From NCBI RefSeq assembly GCF_029227915.1, contig NC_079887.1, positions 26,163,650-26,227,649 of the forward strand: 64,000 nt of DNA. Reading direction: 5' to 3'. How positions within the stretch are numbered: the first letter of the stretch is position 1; the number at the start of each line of letters is the position of its first letter. Both the position numbers and the translations under genes were made by a program. The notes beneath the pieces are model-generated. The model had not been told where the DNA came from. It saw only the letters and a list, made by a program, of their open reading frames with translations, and searched no databases. The DNA comes from Hydractinia symbiolongicarpus (Eukaryota > Cnidaria > Hydrozoa > Anthoathecata > Hydractiniidae). Below are positions 23,985 through 35,823 of the stretch, one piece after another.

Positions 23985-24429
23985 TCTTTTATTCAGCGTC
24001 ACATAAAATATGATAATATTTTTAAAAACTACAAGTCTCATGCGTTTTAGTGGCGTAATAATAATTTAAAAAATCGTTTGGGAAATGAGTTTACTCCCTG
24101 GGTACTTTCTTTGTATACTTTTGACTATACGGGCCGAGTCCAGGATTTACGGGAAATCGCAGATTTTCGTTTCCCGCCAATTAAACTTCTTTTATTCAGC
24201 GTCTCATCAAAAATGAAAACATTTTTAAAAACTACAAGTCTCATGCGTTTTAGTGGTGAAAAAGTAATTTAAAAAATCGTTCGGGAAATGAGTTTACTCC
24301 CTGGGTACTTTCTTTGTATACTTTTGACTATACGGGCCAAGCCCCGGATTTACGGGAAAACGCGGGATTTCGTTTGCCGGCGATTAAACTTCTTTTATTC
24401 AGCGTCACATAAAATATGATAATATTTTT
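23618..24429 (+). repeat. 2-mer (406 bp) duplication
   Basis: The pair TTTGGG/GAGTCCAGG/TTTCCCGCC plus GCCCCGG/CACATAAAATATG is present twice (about 23618-24023 and 24024-24429). The join lies in ATTTTTAAAAACTACAAG, where a CACATAAAATATG monomer acquires the GTGGCGTAATAAT tail. Confidence 0.85.
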
Positions 24430-27400
24430 AAAAACTACAAGTCTCATGCGTTTAGTGGTAAAAAAATAATATAAAAAATCGTTCGGGAAATGAGTTTACT
24501 CCCTGGGTACTTTCTTTGTATACTTTTGACTATACGGGCCAAGCCCGGGATTTACGGGAAATCGCGGGTTTTCGTTTGCCGGCGATTAAGCTGCTTTTAT
24601 TCAGCGTCTCATCAAAAATGAAAACATTTTTGAAAACTACAAGTCTCATGCGTTTTAGTGGTGAAAAAATAATTTAAAAAATCGTTCGGGACATGAGTTT
24701 AGTCCCTGGGTACTTTCTTTGTATACTTTTGACTATACTGGCCATGCCTTGATTTACGGGAAATCGCGGGTTTTCGTTTGCCGGCGATTAAACTTCTTTT
24801 ATTCAGCGTCTCATCAAAAATGAAAACATTTTTAAAAACTACAAGTCTCATGCGTTTTAGTGGTGAAAATATAATTTAAAAAATCGTTCTGGAAACGAGT
24901 TTACTCCCTGGGTACTTTCTTTGTATACTTTTGACTATACGGGCCGTGTCCAGGATTTAGGGAAATCGCAGGTTTTCGTTTGCCGGCGATTAAACTGCTT
25001 TTATTCAGCGTCTCATCAAAAATGAAAACATTTTTGAAAACTACAAGTCTCATGCGTTTTAGTGGTGAAAAAATAATTTAAAAAATCGATCGGGAAATGA
25101 GTTTACTCCCTGTGTACTTTCTTTGTATACTTTTGACTATACGGGCCAAGCCGGGATTTACGGGAAATCACGGGTTTTCGTTTGCCGGCGATTAAACTTC
25201 TTTTATTCAGCGTCTCATCAAAAATGAAAACATTTTTAAAAACTACAAGTCTGATGCGTTTTAGTGGTGAAAAAATAATTTAAAAAATCGTTCTGGAAAT
25301 GAGTTTACTCACAGGGTACTTTCTTTGTATACATTTGACTATACGGGCCAAGCCCGGGATTTACGGGAAATCGCGAGTTTTCGTTTTCCGGCGATTAAAC
25401 CTCTTTCATTAAGCGTCTCATCAAAAATGAAAACATTTTTGAAAACTACAAGTCTCATGCGTTTTAGTCGTGAAAAAAAAAATTAAAAAATCGTTCGGGA
25501 AATGAGTTTACTCCCTGGCTACTTTCTTTGTATACATTTGACTATACGGGCCAAGCCCCGGATTTACGGGAAAACGCGGGATTTCGTTTGCCGGCGATTA
25601 AACCTCTTTCATTTAGCGTCTCATCAAAAATGAAAACATTATTGAAAACTACAAGTCTCATGGGCTTTAGTGGTGAAAAAATAATTTAAAAAATCGTTCG
25701 GGAAATGAGTTTACTCCCTGGGTACTTTCTTTGTATACTTTTGACTATACGGGCCGAGTCCGGGATTTACGGGAAATCGCGGATTTTCGTTTGCCGGCGA
25801 TTAAACTTCTTTTATTCAGCGTCCCATCAAATATGAAAATATTTTTGAAAACTACAAGTCTCATGCGTTTAGTGGTAAAAAAATAATATAAAAAATCGTT
25901 CGGCAAATGAGTTTACTCCCTGGGTACTTTCTTTGTATACTTTTGACTATACGGGCCGAGTCCAGGATTTACGGGAAATCGCAGGTTTTCGTTTCCCGCC
26001 AATTAAACTTCTTTTATTCAGCGTCTCATCAAAAATGAAAACATTTTTAAAAACTACAAGTCTCATGCGTTTTAGTGGTGAAAAAGTAATTTAAAAAATC
26101 GTTCGGGAAATGAGTTTACTCCCTGGGTACTTTCTTTGTATACTTTTGACTATACGGGCCAAGCCCCGGATTTACGGGAAAACGCGGGATTTCGTTTGCC
26201 GGCGATTAAACTTCTTTTATTCAGCGTCACATAAAATATGATAATATTTTTAAAAACTACAAGTCTCATGCGTTTAGTGGTAAAAAAATAATATAAAAAA
26301 TCGTTCGGGAAATGAGTTTACTCCCTGGGTACTTTCTTTGTATACTTTTGACTATACGGGCCAAGCCCGGGATTTACGGGAAATCGCGGGTTTTCGTTTG
26401 CCGGCGATTAAGCTGCTTTTATTCAGCGTCTCATCAAAAATGAAAACATTTTTGAAAACTACAAGTCTCATGCGTTTTAGTGGTGAAAAAATAATTTAAA
26501 AAATCGTTCGGGACATGAGTTTAGTCCCTGGGTACTTTCTTTGTATACTTTTGACTATACTGGCCATGCCTTGATTTACGGGAAATCGCGGGTTTTCGTT
26601 TGCCGGCGATTAAACTTCTTTTATTCAGCGTCTCATCAAAAATGAAAACATTTTTAAAAACTACAAGTCTCATGCGTTTTAGTGGTGAAAATATAATTTA
26701 AAAAATCGTTCTGGAAACGAGTTTACTCCCTGGGTACTTTCTTTGTATACTTTTGACTATACGGGCCGTGTCCAGGATTTAGGGAAATCGCAGGTTTTCG
26801 TTTGCCGGCGATTAAACTGCTTTTATTCAGCGTCTCATCAAAAATGAAAACATTTTTTAAAACTACAAGTCTCATGCGTTTTAGTGGTGAAAAAATAATT
26901 TAAAAAATCGATCGGGAAATGAGTTTACTCCCTGTGTACTTTCTTTGTATACTTTTGACTATACGGGCCAAGCCGGGATTTACGGGAAATCACGGGTTTT
27001 CGTTTGCCGGCGATTAAACTTCTTTTATTCAGCGTCTCATCAAAAATGAAAACATTTTTAAAAACTACAAGTCTGATGCGTTTTAGTGGTGAAAAAATAA
27101 TTTAAAAAATCGTTCTGGAAATGAGTTTACTCACAGGGTACTTTCTTTGTATACATTTGACTATACGGGCCAAGCCCGGGATTTACGGGAAATCGCGAGT
27201 TTTCGTTTTCCGGCGATTAAACCTCTTTCATTAAGCGTCTCATCAAAAATGAAAACATTTTTGAAAACTACAAGTCTCATGCGTTTTAGTGGTGAAAAAA
27301 AAAATTAAAAAATCGTTCGGGAAATGAGTTTACTCCCTGGCTACTTTCTTTGTATACATTGGACTATACGGGCCAAGCCCCGGATTTACGGGAAAACGCG

Positions 27401-27779
27401 GGATTTCGTTTGCCGGCGATTAAACCTCTTTCATTTAGCGTCTCATCAAAAATGAAAACATTATTGAAAACTACAAGTCTCATAAGCTTTAGTGGTGAAA
27501 AAATAATTTAAAAAATCGTTCGGGAAATGAGTTTACTCCCTGGGTACTTTCTTTGTATACTTTTGACTATACGGGCCGAGTCCGGGATTTACGGGAAATC
27601 GCGGATTTTCGTTTGCCGGCGATTAAACTTCTTTTATTCAGCGTCCCATCAAATATGAAAATATTTTTGAAAACTACAAGTCTCATGCGTTTAGTGGTAA
27701 AAAAATACTATAAAAAATCGTTCGGCAAATGAGTTTACTCCCTGGGTACTTTCTTTGTATACTTTTGACTATACGGGCC
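24136..27779 (+). repeat. 9-mer HOR (1,822 bp), two copies
   Basis: Copy 1 is 24136-25957 and copy 2 is 25958-27779. Shared rare markers in order are GGGACATGAG with GCCATGCCTTG, CTGGAAACGAG with GCCGTGTCCAGG, TCGATCGGG with CCCTGTGTAC, CTCACAGG, CCCTGGCTAC, CTCATGGGC or CTCATAAGC, and TTCGGCAAATG. A more diverged version of the same series lies at 21231-22650, so this HOR predates its local duplication. Confidence 0.9.
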
Positions 27780-29941
27780 AAGCCCGGGATTTACGGGAAA
27801 TCGCGGGTTTTCGTTTGCCGGCGATTAAGCTGCTTTTATTCAGCGTCTCATCAAAAATGAAAACATTCTTGAAAACTACAAGTCTCATGCGTTTTAGTGG
27901 TGAAATAATAATTTAAAAAATCGTTTGGGAAATGAGTTTACTCCCTGGGTACTTTCTTTGTATACTTTTGACTATACGGGCCGAGTCCAGGATTTACGGA
28001 AAATCGCAGGTTTTCGTTTCCCGCCAATTAAACTTCTTTTATTCAGCGTCTCATCAAAAATGAAAACATTTTTAAAAACTACAAGTCTCATGCGTTTTAG
28101 TGGTGAAAAAGTAATTTAAAAAATCGTTCGGGAAATGAGTTAACTCCCTGGGTACTTTCTTTGTATACTTTTGACTATACGGGCCAAGCCCCGGATTTAC
28201 GGGAAAACGCGGGATTTCGTTTGCCGGCGATTAAACTTCTTTTATTCAGCGTCACATCAAATATGATAATATTTTTAAAAACTACAAGTCTCATGCGTTT
28301 AGTGGTAAAAAAATAATATAAAAAATCGTTCGGGAAATGAGTTTACTCCCTGGGTACTTTCTTTGTATACTTTTGACTATACGGGCCAAGCCCGGGATTT
28401 ACGGGAAATCGCGGGTTTTCGTTTGCCGGCGATTAAACTTCTTTTATTCAGCGTCTCATCAAAAATGAAAACATTTTTAAAAATTACAAGTTTTATGCGT
28501 TTTAGTGGTGAAAAAATAATTTAAAAAATCGTTCTGGAAATGAGTTTACTCCCTGGGTACTTTCTTTGTATACTTTTGACTATACGGGCCGAGTCCGGGA
28601 TTTAGGGAAATCGCAGGTTTTCGTTTGCCGGCGATTAAACTGCTTTTATTCAGCGTCTCATCAAAAATGAAAACATTTTTGAAAACTACAAGTCTCATGC
28701 GTTTTAGTGGTGAAAAAATAATTTAAAAAATCGTTCGGGAAATGAGTTTACTCCCTGGGTACTTTCTTTGTATACTTTTGACTATACGGGCCAAGCCCGG
28801 GATTTACGGGAAATCGCGGGTTTTCGTTTGCCGGCGATTAAACTTCTTTTATTCAGCGTCTCATCAAAAATGAAAACATTTTTAAAAACTACAAGTCTTA
28901 TGCGTTTTAGTGGTGAAAAAATAATTTAAAAAATCGTCCTGGAAGTGAGTTTACTCACAGGGTACTTTCTTTGTATACATTCGACTATACGTGCCAAGAC
29001 CGGGATTTACGGGAAATCGCGGGTTTTCGTTTGCCGGCGATTAAACTTCTTTTATTCAGCGTCTCATCAAAAATGAAAACATTTTTGAAAACTACAAGTC
29101 TTATGCGTTTTAGTGGTGAAAAAATAATTTAAAAAATCGTTCTGGAAATGAGTTTACTCACAGGGTACTTTCTTTGTATACATTCGACTATACGGGCTAA
29201 GCCCGGGATTTACGGGAAATCGCGGGTTTTCGTTTTCCGGCGATTAAACCTCTTTCATTAAGCGTGTCATCAAAAATGAAAACATTTTTGAAAACTACAA
29301 GTCTCATGCGTTTTAGTGGTGAAAAAAAAATTTAAAAAATCGTTTGGGAAATGAGTTTACTCCCTGGGTACTTTCTTTGTATACATTCGACTATACGGGC
29401 CAAGCCCCGGATTTACGGGAAAACGCGGGATTTCGTTTGCCGGCGATTAAACTTCTTTTATTCAGCGTCACATCAAATATGATAATATTTTTGAAAACTA
29501 CAAGTCTCATGCGTTTAGTGGTAAAAAAATAATATAAAAAATCGTTCGGGAAATGAGTTTACTACCTGGGTACTTTCTTTGTATACTTTTGACTATACGG
29601 GCCAAGCCCGGGATTTACGGGAAATCGCGGGTTTTCGTTTGCCGGCGATTAAACTTCTTTTATTTAGCGTCTCATCAAAAATGAAAACATTTTTAAAAAT
29701 TACAAGTCTTATGCGTTTTAGTGGTGAAAAAATAATTTAAAAAATCGTTCGGGAAATGAGTTTACCACCTGGGTACTTTCTTTGTATACTTTTGACTATA
29801 CGGGCCAAGCCCGGGATGTACGGGAAATCGCGGGTTTTCGTTTGCCGGCGATTAAACTTCTTTTATTTAGCGTCTCATCAAAAATGAAAACATTTTTAAA
29901 AACTACAAGTCTTATGCGTTTTAGTGGTGAAAAAATAATTT
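27780..29941 (+). repeat. Transitional monomers, partly copied at 38.5 kb
   Basis: The order is TTTGGG/GAGTCCAGG, GCCCCGG/CACATC, a, h-like, a, b, c, d-like, then two CTACCTGGG/CCACCTGGG monomers. The rare AAATTACAAGTTTTATG at 28481 onward is shared with 38622 onward at a shift of 10,141 bp. The region links the 9-mer domain to the 13-mer domain. Confidence 0.75.
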
Positions 29942-32578
29942 AAAAAATCGTCCTGGAAGTGAGTTTACTCACAGGGTACTTTCTTTGTATACATTCGACT
30001 ATACGTGCCAAGACCGGGAATTACGGGAAATCGCGGGTTTTCGTTTGCCGGCGATTGAATTTCTTTTATTCAGCGTCTCATCAAAAATAAAAACACTTTT
30101 GAAAACTACAAGTCTTATGCGTTTTAGTGGTGAAAAAATAATTTAAAAAATCGATCTTGAAATGAGTTTACTCACAGGGTACTTTCTTTGTATACATTCG
30201 ACTATACGGGCTAAGCCCGGGATTTACGGGAAATCGCGGGTTTTCGTTTTCCGGCGATTAAACCTCTTTCATTAAGCGTCTCATCAAAAATGAAAACATT
30301 TTTGAAAACTACAAGTCTCATGCGTTTTAGTGGTGAAAAAAAAATTTAAAAAATCGTTTGGGAAATGAGTTTACTCCCTGGGTACTTTCTTTGTATACAT
30401 TCGACTATACGGGCCAAGCCCCGGATTTACGGGAAAACGCGGGATTTCGTTTGCCGGCGATTAAACCTCTTTCATTAGGCGTCTCATCAAAAATGAAAAC
30501 ATTTTTGAAAACTGCAAGTCTCATGCGTTTTAGTGGTGAAAAAATAATTTAAAAAATCGTTCGGGAAATACGTTTACTCCCTGGGTACTTTCTTTGTATA
30601 CTTTTGACTATACGGGCCGAGTCCGGGATTTACGGGAAATCGCGGATTTTCGTTTGCCGGCGATTAAACTTCTTTTATTCAGCGTCAGATCAAATATGAA
30701 AATATTTTTGAAAACTACAAGTCTCATGCGTTTTAGTGGTGAAAAAGTAATTTAAAAAATCGTTCGGGAAATGAGTTTACTCCCTGGGTACTTTCTTTGT
30801 ATACTTTTGACTATACGGGCCGAGTCCGGGATTTACGGGAAATCGCGGATTTTCGTTTGCCGGCGATTAAACTTCTTTTATTCAGCGTCAGATCAAATAT
30901 GAAAATATTTTTGAAAACTACAAGTCTCATGCGTTTTAGTGGTGAAAAAGTAATTTAAGAAATCGTTCGGGAAATGAGTTTACTCCCTGGGTACTTTCTT
31001 TGTATACTTTTGACTATACGGGCCAAGCCCCGGATTTACGGGAAAACGCGGGATTTCGTTTGCCGGCGATTAAACTTCTTTTATTCAGCGTCACATCAAA
31101 TATGATAATATTTTTAAAAACTACAAGTCTCATGCGTTTAGTGGTAAAAAAATAATATAAAAAATCGTTCGGGAAATGAGTTTACTCCCTGGGTACTTTC
31201 TTTGTATACTTTTGACTATACGGGCCAAGCCCGGGATTTACGGGAAATCGCGGGTTTTCGTTTGCCGGCGATTAAACTTCTTTTATTCAGCGTCTCATCA
31301 AAAATGAAAACATTTTTAAAAACTACAAGTCTCATGCGTTTTAGTGGTGAAAAAATAATTTAAAAAATCGTTCGGGAAATGAGTTTACTACCTGGGTACT
31401 TTCTTTGTATACTTTTGACTATACGGGCCAAGCCCGGGATTTACGGGAAATCGCGGGTTTTCGTTTGCCGGCAATTAAACTTCTTTTATTTAGCGTCTCA
31501 TCAAAAATGAAAACATTTTTAAAAACTACAAGTCTTATGCGTTTTAGTGGTGAAAAAATAATTTAAAAAATCGTCCTGGAAGTGAGTTTACTCACAGGGT
31601 ACTTTCTTTGTATACATTCGACTATACGTGCCAAGACCGGGATTTACGGGAAATCGCGGGTTTTCGTTTGCCGGCGATTGAATTTCTTTTATTGAGCGTC
31701 TCATCAAAAATGAAAACATTTTTGAAAACTACAAGTCTTATGCGTTTTAGTGGTGAAAAAATAATTTAAAAAATCGATCTTGAAATGAGTTTACTCACAG
31801 GGTACTTTCTTTGTATACATTCGACTATACGGGCTAAGCCCGGGATTTACGGGAAATCGCGGGTTTTCGTTTTCCGGCGATTAAACCTCTTTCATTAAGC
31901 GTCTCATCAAAAATGAAAACATTTTTGAAAACTACAAGTCTCATGCGTTTTAGTGGTGAAAAAATAATTTAAAAAATCGTTCGGGAAATAAGTTTACTCC
32001 CTGGGTACTTTCTTTGTATACTTTTGACTATACGGGCCGAGTCCGGGATTTACGGGAAATCGCGGATTTTCGTTTGCCGGCGATTAAACTTCTTTTATTC
32101 AGCGTCAGATCAAATATGAAAATATTTTTGAAAAGTACAAGTCTCATGCGTTTTAGTGGTGAAAAAGTAATTTAAAAAATCGTTCGGGAAATGAGTTTAC
32201 TCCCTGGGTACTTTCTTTGTATACTTTTGACTATACGGGCCAAGCCCCGGATTTACGGGAAAACGCGGGATTTCGTTTGCCGGCGATTAAACTTCTTTTA
32301 TTCAGCGTCACATCAAATATGATAATATTTTTAAAAACTACAAGTCTCATGCGTTTAGTGGTAAAAAAAATAAATAAAAAATCGTTCGGGAAATGAGTTT
32401 ACTCCCTGGGTACTTTCTTTGTATACTTTTGACTATACGGGCCAAGCCCGGGATTTACGGGAAATCGCGGGTTTTCGTTTGCCGGCGATTAAACTTCTTT
32501 TATTCAGCGTCTCATCAAAAATGAAAACATTTTTAAAAACTACAAGTCTCATGCGTTTTAGTGGTGAAAAAATAATTT
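29942..32578 (+). repeat. 13-mer composite HOR, copy 1 (8-mer + 5-mer)
   Basis: The 8-mer b-c-d-e1-e2-i-j-k (1,623 bp) is followed by the 5-mer b-c-e1-i-j (1,014 bp). Keys: c has TCGATCTTG; d has TTTCATTAGGCG and AAACTGCAAG; e1/e2 have CAGATCAAATATG and GAAAAAGTAATTT; i has CACATCAAATATGATAAT; k has CTACCTGGG and TTTATTTAGCG. The 5-mer is the 8-mer without d, e2 and k. Confidence 0.88.
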
Positions 32579-35500
32579 AAAAAATCGTCCTGGAAGTGAG
32601 TTTACTCACAGGGTACTTTCTTTGTATACATTCGACTATACGTGCCAAGACCGGGATTTACGGGAAATCGCGGGTTTTCGTTTGCCGGCGATTGAATTTC
32701 TTTTATTGAGCGTCTCATCAAAAATGAAAACATTTTTGAAAACTACAAGTCTTATGCGTTTTAGTGGTGAAAAAATAATTTAAAAAATCGATCTTGAAAT
32801 GAGTTTACTCACAGGGTACTTTCTTTGTATACATTCGACTATACGGGCTAAGCCCGGGATTTACGGGAAATCGCGGGTTTTCGTTTTCCGGCGATTAAAC
32901 CTCTTTCATTAAGCGTCTCATCAAAAATGAAAACATTTTTGAAAACTACAAGTCTCATGCGTTTTAGTGGTGAAAAAAAAATTTAAAAAATCGTTTGGGA
33001 AATGAGTTTACTCCCTGGGTACTTTCTTTGTATACATTCGACTATACGGGCCAAGCCCCGGATTTACGGGAAAACGCGGGATTTCGTTTGCCAGCGATTA
33101 AACCTCTTTCATTAGGCGTCTCATCAAAAATGAAAACATTTTTGAAAACTGCAAGTCTCATGCGTTTTAGTGGTGAAAAAATAATTTAAAAAATCGTTCG
33201 GGAAATAAGTTTACTCCCTGGGTACTTTCTTTGTATACTTTTGACTATACGGGCCGAGTCCGGGATTTACGGGAAATCGCGGATTTTCGTTTGCCGGCGA
33301 TTAAACTTCTTTTATTCAGCGTCAGATCAAATATGAAAATATTTTTGAAAACTACAAGTCTCATGCGTTTTAGTGGTGAAAAAGTAATTTAAAAAATCGT
33401 TCGGGAAATGAGTTTACTCCCTGGGTACTTTCTTTGTATACTTTTGACTATACGGGCCGAGTCCGGGATTTACGGGAAATCGTGGATTTTCGTTTGCCGG
33501 CGATTAAACTTCTTTTATTCAGCGTCAGATCAAATATGAAAATATTTTTGAAAACTACAAGTCTCATGCGTTTTAGTGGTGAAAAAGTAATTTAAAAAAT
33601 CGTTCGGGAAATGAGTTTACTCCCTGGGTACTTTCTTTGTATACTTTTGACTATACGGGCCAAGCCCCGGATTTACGGGAAAACGCGGGATTTCGTTTGC
33701 CGGCGATTAAACTTCTTTTATTCAGCGTCACATCAAATATGATAATATTTTTAAAAACTACAAGTCTCATGCGTTTAGTGGTAAAAAAATAATTTAAAAA
33801 ATCGTTCGGGAAATACGTTTACTCCCTGGGTACTTTCTTTGTATACTTTTGACTATACGGGCCGAGTCCGGGATTTACGGGAAATCGCGGATTTTCGTTT
33901 GCCGGCGATTAAACTTCTTTTATTCAGCGTCAGATCAAATATGAAAATATTTTTGAAAACTACAAGTCTCATGCGTTTTAGTGGTGAAAAAGTAATTTAA
34001 AAAATCGTTCGGGAAATGAGTTTACTCCCTGGGTACTTTCTTTGTATACTTTTGACTATACGGGCCGAGTCCGGGATTTACGGGAAATCGCGGATTTTCG
34101 TTTGCCGGCGATTAAACTTCTTTTATTCAGCGTCAGATCAAATATGAAAATATTTTTGAAAACTACAAGTCTCATGCGTTTTAGTGGTGAAAAAGTAATT
34201 TAAAAAATCGTTCGGGAAATGAGTTTACTCCCTGGGTACTTTCTTTGTATACTTTTGACTATACGGGCCAAGCCCCGGATTTACGGGAAAACGCGGGATT
34301 TCGTTTGCCGGCGATTAAACTTCTTTTATTCAGCGTCACATCAAATATGATAATATTTTTAAAAACTACAAGTCTCATGCGTTTAGTGGTAAAAAAATAA
34401 TATAAAAAATCGTTCGGGAAATGAGTTTACTCCCTGGGTACTTTCTTTGTATACTTTTGACTATACGGGCCAAGCCCGGGATTTACGGGAAATCGCGGGT
34501 TTTCGTTTGCCGGCGATTAAACTTCTTTTATTCAGCGTCTCATCAAAAATGAAAACATTTTTAAAAACTACAAGTCTCATGCGTTTTAGTGGTGAAAAAA
34601 TAATTTAAAAAATCGTTCGGGAAATGAGTTTACTACCTGGGTACTTTCTTTGTATACTTTTGACTATACGGGCCAAGCCCGGGATTTACGGGAAATCGCG
34701 GGTTTTCGTTTGCCGGCAATTAAACTTCTTTTATTTAGCGTCTCATCAAAAATGAAAACATTTTTAAAAACTACAAGTCTTATGCGTTTTAGTGGTGAAA
34801 AAATAATTTAAAAAATCGTCCTGGAAGTGAGTTTACTCACAGGGTACTTTCTTTGTATACATTCGACTATACGTGCCAAGACCGGGATTTACGGGAAATC
34901 GCGGGTTTTCGTTTGCCGGCGATTGAATTTCTTTTATTGAGCGTCTCATCAAAAATGAAAACATTTTTGAAAACTACAAGTCTTATGCGTTTTAGTGGTG
35001 AAAAAATAATTTAAAAAATCGATCTTGAAATGAGTTTACTCACAGGGTACTTTCTTTGTATACATTCGACTATACGGGCTAAGCCCGGGATTTACGGGAA
35101 ATCGCGGGTTTTCGTTTTCCGGCGATTAAACCTCTTTCATTAAGCGTCTCATCAAAAATGAAAACATTTTTGAAAACTACAAGTCTCATGCGTTTTAGTG
35201 GTGAAAAAATAATTTAAAAAATCGTTCGGGAAATAAGTTTACTCCCTGGGTACTTTCTTTGTATACTTTTGAATATACGGGCCGAGTCCGGGATTTACGG
35301 GAAATCGCGGATTTTCGTTTGCCGGCGATTAAACTTCTTTTATTCAGCGTCAGATCAAATATGAAAATATTTTTGAAAAGTACAAGTCTCATGCGTTTTA
35401 GTGGTGAAAAAGTAATTTAAAAAATCGTTCGGGAAATGAGTTTACTCCCTGGGTACTTTCTTTGTATACTTTTGACTATACGGGCCAAGCCCCGGATTTA

Positions 35501-35823
35501 CGGGAAAACGCGGGATTTCGTTTGCCGGCGATTAAACTTCTTTTATTCAGCGTCACATCAAATATGATAATATTTTTAAAAACTACAAGTCTCATGCGTT
35601 TAGTGGTAAAAAAAAAAAATAAAAAATCGTTCGGGAAATGAGTTTACTCCCTGGGTACTTTCTTTGTATACTTTTGACTATACGGGCCAAGCCCGGGATT
35701 TACGGGAAATCGCGGGTTTTCGTTTGCCGGCGATTAAACTTCTTTTATTCAGCGTCTCATCAAAAATGAAAACATTTTTAAAAACTACAAGTCTCATGCG
35801 TTTTAGTGGTGAAAAAATAATTT
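32579..35823 (+). repeat. 13-mer HOR, copy 2 with 3-mer insertion (3,245 bp)
   Basis: It has the same order as copy 1, but e1-e2-i occurs twice, giving 11-mer plus 5-mer. The 5-mer again carries the private GAAAAGTACAAG and an irregular A-rich tail, as in copy 1. This shows that the 8+5 pair was copied as one unit. Confidence 0.88.
33188..34403 (+). repeat. 608 bp (3-mer) duplication inside the HOR
   Basis: The run e1-e2-i at 33188-33795 recurs at 33796-34403. The repeat starts with the GGGAAATACG head and an i-type tail that has switched from AATAATAT to AATAATTT, which marks the exchange point. Confidence 0.88.
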
